From Chloroflexota bacterium (GTDB lineage Bacteria > Chloroflexota > Limnocylindria > Limnocylindrales > CSP1-4): a DNA stretch of 15,220 nt. The DNA is taken from contig JAKAMV010000138.1 in NCBI GenBank assembly GCA_021812735.1, positions 1 through 15,220 of the forward strand. Direction: 5' to 3'. Shown here one piece after another: positions 8,271 to 14,866 of the stretch. A program made the translations under genes and the position numbers. The stretch's first letter is position 1, and each line of letters begins with the position of its first letter. Below the pieces are notes generated by a model. The model was not told where the DNA came from and did not search any database. It saw only the letters and a program-made list of their open reading frames with translations.

Positions 8271-9203
8271 ATGCCGATCCTGACGATCCTGGTCGGCGCC
8301 GTGCTGGCCCTGGGCATCCTGCTCGTCTTCATCGGGATCGCCCAGTCGGCGCCGGTCGACCCCGTCCAGGCCCGGCTGACGCAGCTGGGCACCATGCAGG
8401 CGAAGAACCTCGAGGAACTGGAGCTGCAGGCGCCGCTCTTCGAGCGGACGATCCGTCCGTTCGCCCGGCGCCTGTCCGGGATCGCACAGCGGTTCACCAG
8501 CGCGACCCAGGCGGGGCGCACCGAGAAGCGGCTGGCGATGGCCGGGCACCCGGGCAACATGCGCACCAGCGATTTCCTGGGAATGAAGGTGGTGATCGCG
8601 CTGGCACTTGCCGCGATCGCCTTCCTGGTTTTCGGGATCCTGGGCGGCAACCTCGTCGAGGGGGTGCTGTTGGCGGTCGTCGGAGCCGGTCTGGGGTATC
8701 TCGCGCCGGAATTCTGGCTGGGCCGGCGGATCCGCGCCCGGCAGAAACTGATCCTGCTCGCCATTCCCGATGCGCTCGACCTGCTGACGATCTCGGTCCG
8801 CGCGGGCCTGGGCTTCGACGCGGCGCTGGGCAAGGTCACCGAGAAGATGACCGGCCCGCTGTCCGATGAGTTCCGCCGGGCGCTGGCGGAGATCCGGGTC
8901 GGCAAGGCGCGCCGCGAGGCGCTCCGCGACATCGTGGGGCGCACGGAGGTCCCGGCGCTGACCAACTTCATCGGCGCGGTGATCCAGGCCGAGCAGCTGG
9001 GCGTCTCGATCAGCAAGGTGCTCCAGGTGCAGTCGGAGCAGCTGCGCATCGAGCGGCGACAGCGGGCCGAGGAGCAGGCGGCGCAGGCGCCGATCAAGAT
9101 GCTCTTCCCGCTGGTGGGTTGCATCTTCCCGTCGCTGTTCATCGTGATCCTCGGGCCGGCGCTCATCCTCATCGCCCTCAACCTGAACACGGGCGGACGG
9201 TAG
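8271..9203 (+). CDS. tadC: TadC-like type II/IV secretion platform protein
   Basis: A 310-residue partner of TadB. It has an N-terminal membrane helix (about residues 3-24), a central hydrophobic pair (about 100-150), and a T2SSF domain (about 165-290) with IPDALDLLTISVRAGLGFDAAL and IQAEQLGVSISKVLQ. The final membrane segment is rich in Leu/Ile and ends LNLNTGGR. TadB and TadC together make the membrane platform of the Flp pilus. The start is supported by GAGGT (8259-8263), seven bases upstream. It is the last recognised pilus gene of the run; a DUF192 gene follows 14 bases later. Confidence 0.93.
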   Translation: MPILTILVGAVLALGILLVFIGIAQSAPVDPVQARLTQLGTMQAKNLEELELQAPLFERTIRPFARRLSGIAQRFTSATQAGRTEKRLAMAGHPGNMRTSDFLGMKVVIALALAAIAFLVFGILGGNLVEGVLLAVVGAGLGYLAPEFWLGRRIRARQKLILLAIPDALDLLTISVRAGLGFDAALGKVTEKMTGPLSDEFRRALAEIRVGKARREALRDIVGRTEVPALTNFIGAVIQAEQLGVSISKVLQVQSEQLRIERRQRAEEQAAQAPIKMLFPLVGCIFPSLFIVILGPALILIALNLNTGGR

Positions 9204-9217
9204 CCGGCCACGGCAAG

Positions 9218-9721
9218 GTGAACGAGACCGCTCCGGGGGCAGACACCCGCCAGCCGGTCCCCCTTCACCAGACGGCAGCCGTCATCAGGTCGGCCGCTGG
9301 GAGTCAGCCGGTAGCCGTCCTCGTCACGCGTTCGGGCGCGCCGCTGGCCACCGACGTGCGGACGGCCCGTTCGCTCTGGGCGCGCTTCGTGGGCCTCATG
9401 GGCCGCCGCGGGCTCGCCCCCGGCGAGGGGCTGTGGCTCCCCACCGACGCAAGCATCCACATGCTGTTCATGCGCTTCCCGATCGACGCGGTGTTCCTGG
9501 CGCCGGCGGACGGTGCGGGTCGCGGTGCCTGGCGCGTGGTCGCCATCCGGGAGCGCCTGCGCCCGTGGACGGGCGTGGTCTGGTTCGTGCGCGGCGCGCG
9601 CGGCTGCCTGGAGCTCGAGGCCGGGGCAGCGGCTCGGGCCGGGCTGCGCGCCGGGGACACGGTGCGGTTCGGGACGGGGTCAGATGGCTCACCCGGGTTC
9701 GGCCCCGCCGCGGTACCGTAG
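9218..9721 (+). CDS. DUF192 family protein
   Basis: About 167 residues with the DUF192 fold visible from residue ~45 on: TARSLWARFVGLMGRRGLAP, the signature SIHMLFMRFPIDAVFL, then VVAIRERLRPW and the C-terminal CLELEAG...GLRAGDTVRF. Family function is poorly known. The GTG at 9218 is the first in-frame start after tadC's stop; the next in-frame start falls inside the domain. The only farther start lies within tadC. The ribosome site is weak, so coupling to tadC (14 bases away) is likely. No signal peptide or lipobox is evident, although many family members are exported. Its place at the end of the pilus operon hints at an envelope role, but that is inference. Confidence 0.85.
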   Translation: MNETAPGADTRQPVPLHQTAAVIRSAAGSQPVAVLVTRSGAPLATDVRTARSLWARFVGLMGRRGLAPGEGLWLPTDASIHMLFMRFPIDAVFLAPADGAGRGAWRVVAIRERLRPWTGVVWFVRGARGCLELEAGAAARAGLRAGDTVRFGTGSDGSPGFGPAAVP

Positions 9722-9867
9722 CGCTCAGTTCGATCCGGCCGGTCCGGCGTCCTCCGGCGGCCGAGCCCTGGACCCTGCCGCGCCCAGCAGCGGCACTCAG
9801 CAGCCCGCCAGGGCCACCGGCGGCAGCAGGGGGGCCCGGCAGCCACGCCAGGGGCGGGAGCGGCACC

Positions 9868-10899
9868 TCACGTTCCACCACGTGCCGCCAGCGGCGCCGC
9901 CGGCAGGATCAGCAGCGTCAGGTGGTGGGGCCACAGCAGCGGCACCACCAGCAGCGTCGCCATGAAGGCCGCCATCAGGCCAGACTCCGCGCCGCGCCGC
10001 GACGCAGCGATCACCGCCGCGAGCCCCAGGGCGGCGCCGAGCGCGAAAGCCAGTGTGGGCCGGGGCCCGGCGAAGCCAGCCCGCGCGGCAAGCGTCGCGA
10101 GCCCGACGTCGCTCGATGCGGTGCCGGCACCGCGCAGGTTGAGCAGCAGCCGGGCGTGGTCGAGCCAAGCGCCGCCACCGTTCACCAGTGCGGAACCGGC
10201 CAGCAGCACGGCTCCCAGCACGGCTGCGCCGGCGAGCGGCGCAGCATGGCGGCGCAGGGCCCACCAGGCGAGCAGGATCGCGACCTGCGGGCGCACGGCG
10301 ATCGCAAGGGCCGCAGCCGCGCCCGCCAGGGCCCCACCGACCGGGCGGACGCTCCATCGCCAGGCCGCCGCGCCCGACAGGAGGACGAACAGGCTGACAT
10401 TGCCGAGGTTCAGGTCGAGCAGGGTCGGCAGCGAGAGGCACGCGATCCCGAACGCGGCCAGCCGGACGGTCCGCGATACCGGCAGAATCGCGCAGGCGGC
10501 CACGAGCGCGACGACGTGCAGCGCGGCCCAGGCGGGGCTGAGCGGGACCGGCGCAAGCAGGAGCACCGCGAGCGGGGGTGGATACAGGTAGAGGCCGCCG
10601 GGACCCGGCGCGAACGGGCCCCCCTGGGTCTGGGCCTGGTACAGGGGCTGATCGGCGGCAAGCCGCCTGGCCGCCGCGTCGTAGGCGGCGAAGTCGTAGC
10701 CTGACCCACGACTGCCCTGGAACAGGACGATCGCAGCGACCAGCACGACAGCCCCGACCAGCGCCAGTACCCAGGCAGCCGCATCGGCTCGGACGAAACC
10801 GGGGCGCTGCAGGGCGGCGCCGACACCCCTGGCGAGTCGGGATCCGCCAGCAGCACCGGGCGTCCCGGGAGCCGCGCTGCCGTCCTCCTCCCCGCGCAT
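9868..10899 (-). CDS. GT87/DUF2029-like polytopic glycosyltransferase
   Basis: A minus-strand membrane protein of 343 residues. After a Gly/Ala-rich cytoplasmic start, the first membrane helix (about residues 41-60) is followed by an external loop with YDFAAYDAAARRL, QPLY and LYLYPPPLAVLLL. This is the loop pattern of GT87/DUF2029 polyprenyl-phosphate-dependent sugar transferases, with D69 the likely catalytic acid. Later segments include LNLGNVSLFVLL and a hydrophobic run ending IAVRPQVAILLAWW, typical of the family. About eight or nine membrane segments in total are suggested. It probably transfers mannose or a related sugar to an envelope acceptor. The start at 10899 has no ribosome site but has a good -10 six bases away, suggesting a leaderless mRNA; longer in-frame extensions run into the antitoxin gene. 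It converges with the DUF192 gene. The 146 bases between them hold no clear terminator. Confidence 0.75.
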   Translation of the reverse strand: MRGEEDGSAAPGTPGAAGGSRLARGVGAALQRPGFVRADAAAWVLALVGAVVLVAAIVLFQGSRGSGYDFAAYDAAARRLAADQPLYQAQTQGGPFAPGPGGLYLYPPPLAVLLLAPVPLSPAWAALHVVALVAACAILPVSRTVRLAAFGIACLSLPTLLDLNLGNVSLFVLLSGAAAWRWSVRPVGGALAGAAAALAIAVRPQVAILLAWWALRRHAAPLAGAAVLGAVLLAGSALVNGGGAWLDHARLLLNLRGAGTASSDVGLATLAARAGFAGPRPTLAFALGAALGLAAVIAASRRGAESGLMAAFMATLLVVPLLWPHHLTLLILPAAPLAARGGT

Positions 10900-10905
10900 C
10901 GGTGG

Positions 10906-10911
10906 ATGATA
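10906..10911 (-). promoter_or_regulatory. -10 element of the GT87-like gene, probable leaderless start
   Basis: Read on the minus strand, TATCAT matches five of six bases of TATAAT and is followed by six bases and the ATG. Transcription would start at or near the A of the ATG. No Shine-Dalgarno site is present. Confidence 0.5.
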
Positions 10912-10984
10912 GGCCCGGCGTGCGCAGTCAGACCGCTCGGCGCGCCGACGCGTCAGGGGCAGGCTCGGGCGAGTGCTCCCAATC

Positions 10985-11028
10985 GTGGTAACTGATGTGG
11001 ATACATCAGTGTGGTAATGTGTCCACAT
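10985..11028 (+). promoter_or_regulatory. Operator/promoter of the vapBC-like operon
   Basis: A perfect palindrome ACTGATGT-GGAT-ACATCAGT (10991-11010) is followed by a second one, ATGTG-TC-CACAT (11017-11028), overlapping the start codon. A direct repeat GTGGTAA (10985-10991 and 11011-11017) flanks the first palindrome. TAATGT (11015-11020) fits TANNNT and lies six bases before the ATG at 11027. This is the layout expected for autoregulation by an antitoxin or toxin-antitoxin complex. Confidence 0.65.
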
Positions 11029-11287
11029 GGGTGACGTCGGGATCAGGGAGCTGAAGCAGCGCCTCTCCGAGTACCTGGAGCGGGCGGAGCGGGGCGAGGT
11101 CCTTCGGGTCACCGACCGCGGCCGGCCGAAGGCGGTGCTCGGCCCGGTGCCGGGGCGCGCACGCATCGAGGACGGGGTCCGTGCCGGCTGGATCACGCCC
11201 GGGACGAACGCGCCGCTGCGTCCGGTGCACCGGGCACGAGCCTCCAGGCGGGTCCTCGACGTGTTGGCCGAGGATCGGGGCGAGTGA
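11027..11287 (+). CDS. Phd/YefM-type antitoxin (VapB-like)
   Basis: An 86-residue protein whose N-terminus (VGIRELKQRLSEYLERAERGEVLRVTDRGRPKAVLGPV) is the Phd/YefM DNA-binding fold. The C-terminal part, rich in Arg and Pro, would be the toxin-binding tail. It should neutralise the PIN-domain toxin encoded by the next gene and repress its own promoter, which carries palindromes. Its TGA overlaps the toxin's GTG start (GTGA), a typical coupled arrangement. There is no ribosome site before the ATG, and a -10-like hexamer is six bases away, so translation may be leaderless. Antitoxins of this fold paired with PIN toxins are commonly annotated as VapB. Confidence 0.9.
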   Translation: MGDVGIRELKQRLSEYLERAERGEVLRVTDRGRPKAVLGPVPGRARIEDGVRAGWITPGTNAPLRPVHRARASRRVLDVLAEDRGE

Positions 11288-11688
11288 GCACCTACGTCGA
11301 TTCGAGCGCCCTGCTCAAGCGCTACGTTGAGGAGGCCGATTCAGCTGCCGCTGACACGCTGCTGCGGGCCGATGACGAGCTCCTGACGGCCCGGCACACG
11401 ATCGTGGAGGTTCGCCGCAACCTCGCGCGCCTGCTCTCGGGACGCGACCTCGTGACCGCGCGCGCCGCATTCGCCGACGATCTGCGCTCCGTCTCGATCA
11501 TCGAGCTCGACGAGGCGACCTGCGAGTCGGCCGCCACGATCGCGGAGGTGACCGGCGTGCGAACGCTCGATGCGCTCCACCTGGCGGCCGCCCAACGGGT
11601 CTCCGCGCCCGGAGCGGGTTTCCTGACCTTCGACCTGCGCCAGGCACAGGCGGCCCGCGCGCTCGGCCTGACCGTCGTGACGGCCTGA
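11284..11688 (+). CDS. vapC: PIN-domain toxin (VapC-like ribonuclease)
   Basis: A 134-residue PIN-domain protein with all four expected acidic residues: D6 (YVDSSALLKRY), E42 (IVEVRRNLARL), D96 (RTLDALHLAAA) and D117 (FLTFDLRQAQAA). These bind Mg2+/Mn2+ for RNA cleavage; VapC toxins usually cut tRNA or rRNA. The GTG start overlaps the antitoxin stop by four bases. All motifs are intact, so the toxin is probably active when free. Downstream, before comF, an imperfect hairpin (CCCG 11702-11705 with CGGG 11721-11724, enclosing AGGG/CCCT) may end the transcript. Confidence 0.92.
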   Translation: MSTYVDSSALLKRYVEEADSAAADTLLRADDELLTARHTIVEVRRNLARLLSGRDLVTARAAFADDLRSVSIIELDEATCESAATIAEVTGVRTLDALHLAAAQRVSAPGAGFLTFDLRQAQAARALGLTVVTA

Positions 11689-11753
11689 CGCAGTGGCGGG
11701 CCCCGTGTAGGGATCCCCTGCGGGTAAGCGCCGGTTGAGGGTCGGCCGCGAGC

Positions 11754-12416
11754 ATGCGCGGCATGAGCGCGCTCCTCGACCTCGTCCTGCCGCCGCGCTG
11801 CCCCGGCTGCGGGCGCGAGGGCGCGCCGATCTGCGCGCGCTGCATGCGGCCCCTGGAGCGACGGCTGGACGAGCCTCCGGGCGTGCCGGTCGGGCTCCCG
11901 GCCGAGCTTCCCGCGGGGCTCGTGCAGCTGGAGTGGTGCGCGGCGTTCACCGGACCGGTGCGGGCGGCGCTGCTCGCCCTGAAGTACGACGGCGACCGGC
12001 AGGTGGTGGAACCGCTGGCGACCGTGGTCGCGCGTCGGTGGCGCCGCGCGGGCGCCGTCGGGGAGGTGCTGGTGCCGGTCCCCATCCACGCCGAGCGCCT
12101 CCGATCGCGCGGCTACGACCAGGCGGTGCTGCTGGCCCGTGTCGCGGCGCGCGAGCTAGGCCTGCCCATGGTGCCCGCGCTGCGCCGCGTCGAGGCCACG
12201 GCCGCCCAGTACCGGCTGGGCCGCGCGAAGCGAGCTGAGAACGTGGGCCGCGCCTTCGAGTGCCGGCCGGAGCATCGGGCCGCGGTCCACGGCCGCGAGG
12301 TCGTGCTGGTCGACGACATCGTCACCACCGGCTCCACGCTGGCGGCCTGCGCGGCGGCCCTGTACGCGGCGGGAGCGCGCTGCGTGGCGGGACTGGCGGT
12401 GGCGCGGGAGCGGTGA
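11754..12416 (+). CDS. comF: ComF-family phosphoribosyltransferase-like protein
   Basis: A 220-residue ComF/GntX-type protein. A zinc-binding knuckle near the N-terminus has C16, C19, C27 and C30 (CPGCGREGAPICARC). The middle part has ALLALKYDGDRQV and VPVPIHAERLRSRGYDQA, both family hallmarks. The PRPP-binding loop is VVLVDDIVTTGSTL. Relatives take part in DNA uptake during competence or in unknown phosphoribosyl chemistry. The start may be the ATG at 11754 or that at 11763 (MSALLDLVLP), which matches the usual family N-terminus; neither has a strong ribosome site. It stands alone between two toxin-antitoxin-like modules. A Tad pilus and a ComF protein nearby are compatible with DNA uptake, but no other competence gene is in the window. 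Confidence 0.92.
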   Translation: MRGMSALLDLVLPPRCPGCGREGAPICARCMRPLERRLDEPPGVPVGLPAELPAGLVQLEWCAAFTGPVRAALLALKYDGDRQVVEPLATVVARRWRRAGAVGEVLVPVPIHAERLRSRGYDQAVLLARVAARELGLPMVPALRRVEATAAQYRLGRAKRAENVGRAFECRPEHRAAVHGREVVLVDDIVTTGSTLAACAAALYAAGARCVAGLAVARER

Positions 12417-12472
12417 GGCCCATGCCTGACATGCGTCTTCCAGAGCGAAGAACACGACCACCGCCGAACGAC

Positions 12473-12507
12473 TTGACAACCGATGCTCGTCATAGACACC
12501 ATGACGA
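12473..12507 (+). promoter_or_regulatory. Consensus -35 and operator-like inverted repeat before/at the MNT gene
   Basis: A perfect TTGACA (12473-12478) is followed by a seven-base inverted repeat TCGTCAT-N7-ATGACGA (12487-12507) covering the spacer and expected -10 zone. The -10 itself (12496-12501) is poor. This fits a repressed promoter, probably bound by the winged-helix domain of the gene's own product. It also suggests that translation starts downstream, at 12501 or 12522, rather than at 12483. Confidence 0.45.
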
Positions 12508-13076
12508 CTGTCACAAGCTTGATGACATTGCCCGAGGGCGAGGCCGTGTTCGCGCACAGCGTTGGCCAGGTCAATAGCGCCGTGATGCTCCACGGTCGAC
12601 TGCCGTTGCGGCTTGGCGAGCTGGCCCGGGCCAGCAACCTGCCGCGACAGATCGTCGCTTCTGCGCTCCGCACACTCGAGAGACGAGGCATCGTAAGGCG
12701 CACCAGAGCCGGCGATCACGACGTCTTCGCCCCGGATGTCTCAAGCCCCTACTACCCGTCGGCCTACCTAGCCGCCCTGGTCGACCTCCCCGTTGCCGCG
12801 GCGCTCGGTAGTGAGCGTGCCATGGCCGCCTATCTGTACGGCTCGATGGCAGAGCCGGGAAGGGGAACCCCGAGGAGCGACATCGACCTTCTCCTCGTCG
12901 GAGATTTCCGGAACAAGGCGGCTGCGCGCGAGGCAGTCAGCACGATTGGCGAGCGGCTCGAGCGGCGGGTGGACGCGTTCGTGCTCAGCCCCGAGGAACT
13001 CGAAGCGGGGCGCCAATCAGGCGACGCGCATGTCCTGGCCGCTCTTGCAGGCGTCCGGCTCTTCGGGCAGATCTGA
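12483..13076 (+). CDS. Winged-helix + MNT-type nucleotidyltransferase (probable HEPN-MNT antitoxin)
   Basis: A 197-residue protein with two parts. Residues ~35-95 form a winged-helix DNA-binding domain (LRLGELARASNLPRQIVASALRTLERRGIVRR). Residues ~105-195 form a minimal nucleotidyltransferase: YLYGSMAEPG, then D133-I-D135 (G-S-x11-D-x-D), and third acid D164 in RRVDAFVL. MNT proteins of MntA type silence HEPN toxins by adding AMP, and the next gene, starting one base after the stop, carries a HEPN motif. The winged helix could autoregulate the operon through the inverted repeat at the start. Other possible starts are ATG 12501 and ATG 12522; the operator placement favours 12522. Its start region is less GC-rich than its neighbours, which hints at acquisition. 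The domain call is strong; the antitoxin role is inferred. Confidence 0.85.
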   Translation: MLVIDTMTTVTSLMTLPEGEAVFAHSVGQVNSAVMLHGRLPLRLGELARASNLPRQIVASALRTLERRGIVRRTRAGDHDVFAPDVSSPYYPSAYLAALVDLPVAAALGSERAMAAYLYGSMAEPGRGTPRSDIDLLLVGDFRNKAAAREAVSTIGERLERRVDAFVLSPEELEAGRQSGDAHVLAALAGVRLFGQI

Positions 13077-13077
13077 C

Positions 13078-13530
13078 ATGGCCCAGCTGTCCGACGTGAC
13101 GCGGAAAGTCGCCCGGGATCTGATGTCGCGGTCGGCGAAGCGTATGGACGGCGCCGCGGCCGCCATTGCCCGGCAGGACATCACGGAAGGCGAGTTCGAC
13201 AACCATTTCGATGGCGTGGTGTCGGCCATCTTCCACATCGCCGACGCCGTGGAACTGGTCCGCACCGGCGTCCATCGGAGAGTGGGCGAGGGCGAGGAGG
13301 CCACCGTCATCAGGTCCGTGATTACGACGCTGACCACGGACAAGGTCGGCTCGGTGCCGGCTCCGGCCAGGCTGATCGACCTCAACGGGCGGCGCAACAC
13401 GTCCATCCACGGGCACTGGACCGAGGTCCTCGACCGTGACGCCCTGGCGGACGCGATCTCCGCCGGGCGGGAGTTTCACCGGGCGGCACGGGTCTACCTC
13501 GAGCGGCGCGGGGTAGCGCTCGACGCATGA
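13078..13530 (+). CDS. Probable HEPN-domain protein (HepT-like toxin)
   Basis: A 150-residue, mostly helical protein. It has the R-N-x-x-x-H motif of HEPN ribonucleases at R106-N107-TSI-H111, preceded by a helix containing FDNHFDGVVSAIFHIADAVELV and followed by a C-terminal helix, the usual HEPN order. The ATG at 13078 is one base after the MNT stop (TGACATG), so the two are one operon with coupled translation. I infer a toxin that cleaves RNA unless modified or bound by the MNT partner. It could instead be a HEPN-like adaptor. I do not recognise a named family from the rest of the sequence. Possible 3' hairpin arms GCCCTCC (13537-13543) and GGAGGGC (13565-13571) follow the stop. Confidence 0.65.
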   Translation: MAQLSDVTRKVARDLMSRSAKRMDGAAAAIARQDITEGEFDNHFDGVVSAIFHIADAVELVRTGVHRRVGEGEEATVIRSVITTLTTDKVGSVPAPARLIDLNGRRNTSIHGHWTEVLDRDALADAISAGREFHRAARVYLERRGVALDA

Positions 13531-13536
13531 CTTCCG

Positions 13537-13571
13537 GCCCTCCTTCAGCCCCTTCCGGACCATCGGAGGGC
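13537..13571 (+). terminator. Possible hairpin after the MNT/HEPN operon
   Basis: Seven-base arms GCCCTCC and GGAGGGC enclose a 21-base loop just after the HEPN stop. There is no T-run and the loop is long, so this is weak. Confidence 0.25.
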
Positions 13572-13585
13572 GAGGGGTCGGGCGG

Positions 13586-13591
13586 TAGAAT
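13586..13591 (+). promoter_or_regulatory. Likely -10 element of hpf
   Basis: TAGAAT matches five of six bases of TATAAT, 19 bases before the hpf GTG. Transcription would start just before the AAGGAGGT ribosome site. No good -35 is visible. Confidence 0.4.
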
Positions 13592-13597
13592 CGCGGC

Positions 13598-13605
13598 AAG
13601 GAGGT
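13598..13605 (+). promoter_or_regulatory. Ribosome binding site deciding the hpf start
   Basis: AAGGAGGT lies five bases before the GTG at 13611. It rejects the in-frame ATG at 13527, which would overlap the end of the HEPN gene and add 28 low-complexity residues. Confidence 0.8.
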
Positions 13606-13610
13606 CAGCC

Positions 13611-14195
13611 GTGCGAACGACCGTCAAAGGCAAGAACCTCGACGTCTCCGATCGCGACCGCCACTACGCAGAGCTGAAGATGCAGCGGCTCGCGCGCCTG
13701 CTCGATGACCGCAGCGAGGTCATCGTGGAGTACTCGGTCGAGCACAACCGCAGTGCGGAGCAACGGCACATCGCGGAGTTGACGCTCCTGCTGGACGGCC
13801 AGCCGATCCGGGGAGTCGCGCGGGCGGCCTCGTTCCGGGCCGCGATGGACACGGCGGTCGACAAGCTCGAGAGCCTGGCGGTCGAACACAAGGAGCGCCC
13901 GCGAACCCGGAACCGCTCCGACGAGGCGAAGACCATCCTGCACTCCCTGGCCGACGGCACCCAGCCCCCCGCCGAGCGGGAAGGCAGCCCGTCCGTGGTG
14001 AAGGTGAAGCGCTTCGCCATCGAGCCGATGTTCGAGGAGGACGCCGTCGCGCGGATGGAGGAGCTGGGCCACAACTTCTTCCTGTTCGTGAACGCGGAGA
14101 ACGAGCGCCTGGCCGTCCTCTACCGGCGCCGCGACGGCGACTACGGAATGATCGAGCCCACGATCGGAGGCGCCTACACGCCCGGCCGCAAATAG
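13611..14195 (+). CDS. hpf: Long-form ribosome hibernation promoting factor
   Basis: A 194-residue long HPF. The N-terminal S30AE/YfiA domain (residues ~1-95) starts TTVKGKNLDVSDRDRHYAE and has the beta-strand/helix pattern ending in AMDTAVDKLESLAVEHKER. A charged linker follows. The C-terminal dimerisation domain (about 135-192) reads VVKVKRFAIEPMFEEDAV...NFFLFVNAENE...YRRRDGDYGMIEPTIGG. The protein binds the decoding region of idle 30S subunits, and the C-terminal domain pairs two ribosomes into 100S particles during starvation. The GTG start is set by a strong AAGGAGGT site. It appears to be transcribed alone from the promoter at 13586. It converges with the ArsR-DUF2087 gene. Confidence 0.95.
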   Translation: MRTTVKGKNLDVSDRDRHYAELKMQRLARLLDDRSEVIVEYSVEHNRSAEQRHIAELTLLLDGQPIRGVARAASFRAAMDTAVDKLESLAVEHKERPRTRNRSDEAKTILHSLADGTQPPAEREGSPSVVKVKRFAIEPMFEEDAVARMEELGHNFFLFVNAENERLAVLYRRRDGDYGMIEPTIGGAYTPGRK

Positions 14196-14221
14196 GGGCC
14201 GACTCGTCCCTCGACGGCACG

Positions 14222-14237
14222 CGCGGCGCCTGCCGCG
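14222..14237. terminator. Short GC hairpin between convergent genes
   Basis: CGCGGC-GCCT-GCCGCG forms a perfect six-base-pair stem in the 51-base gap between hpf and the ArsR-type gene. It could serve both directions, but lacks T-runs. Confidence 0.3.
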
Positions 14238-14246
14238 GCCGCCAGA

Positions 14247-14837
14247 TCAGGCGGGCCAGGTCTCGCGCGGCGTCAGCCAGTACGTGCCGTCCTCGCGCGC
14301 CATGATCCCGGCGCCCACGAGCGACCGGCGCAGTGCCACCGCGTCCTCGGTCATGCTGCCGAGCCGCGCGTTCACCTTGCGCTTCGGGTAGCGCTCGCCC
14401 GGCGCGAAGAGCGAATCGGCCACGTAGCGCAACAGCACCAGCCGCTTCTTCTCGTCCGCCGGGATCCGGGTCACGCGGCCGTCGGTGATGCAGGTGCCCA
14501 GAATCTTCGCGTCGTACGCGGGCCGGGGCGCGCCGTCGGGCCCGGGTGCCATCGCCGACTGCTCGGCACCGCCGCGACCCGCGGCATCCAGCTGCCGCCC
14601 CACCTCGGCCAGCCGCCCCGCCCGCAAGGCGTACTCCACGAACGGGCGACGGTCGCGGGATTCGACCAGCCCGACCTCGCGAAGGCGGGCCAGGTGGTGG
14701 ACCGTCGTTGCCGGCGTCAGGCCCAGCGCGTCGGCGAGCTCGGCCACCGCCATCGGCCGGGTCGCCAGGAGGCCGACGATGCGGAGCCGCGATGCGTCGG
14801 AGAGCGCCTTGAGGGCCTGGAGCAGATGGGAATCCAT
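14247..14837 (-). CDS. ArsR-type winged-helix regulator fused to DUF2087
   Basis: A minus-strand protein of 196 residues. Residues ~3-80 form an ArsR-like winged helix (LKALSDASRLRIVGLLA, recognition segment TPATTVHHLARLREVGLV). A charged linker follows. Residues ~118-193 match the DUF2087 pattern: GRVTRIPADEKKRLVLLRYVAD, YPKRKVNARL, DAVALRRSLVGAGIMARE and TYWL. No metal-binding Cys cluster is visible, so it is not a classical metal sensor. The start at 14837 is preferred because GGGAGG lies ten bases upstream; an in-frame ATG three codons earlier sits one base from that site. It is divergent from nfo, with about 100 bases between them, so it may regulate itself or its neighbour. The ligand is unknown. 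Confidence 0.88.
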   Translation of the reverse strand: MDSHLLQALKALSDASRLRIVGLLATRPMAVAELADALGLTPATTVHHLARLREVGLVESRDRRPFVEYALRAGRLAEVGRQLDAAGRGGAEQSAMAPGPDGAPRPAYDAKILGTCITDGRVTRIPADEKKRLVLLRYVADSLFAPGERYPKRKVNARLGSMTEDAVALRRSLVGAGIMAREDGTYWLTPRETWPA

Positions 14838-14866
14838 GCGCCGCATGCCTCCCGAGCGGTCGGTGA

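Noticed and set aside
7724..9460. Minus-strand open frame of 578 codons across tadB/tadC/DUF192
   Set aside because: Ser/Arg-rich shadow sequence with no domain, overlapping three well-supported genes.
9722..9867. GC-rich palindromic patches between DUF192 and the GT87-like gene
   Set aside because: Scattered CGGCCG/CCGG motifs are expected by chance at this base composition. No stem with a T-run was found.
9433..10704. Plus-strand open frame of 423 codons over the GT87-like gene
   Set aside because: Gln/Arg/Gly-rich repetitive translation with no domain. The minus strand has ordered membrane helices and family motifs.
10900..11196. N-terminal extension of the GT87-like gene to 11196
   Set aside because: It would run through the vapBC operator and antitoxin gene. 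The added sequence is Arg/Ser-rich, and a -10 element sits just before the internal ATG at 10899.
13527..13610. hpf start at ATG 13527
   Set aside because: It overlaps the HEPN stop and adds low-complexity residues. The GTG at 13611 has AAGGAGGT five bases upstream and starts at the HPF domain.
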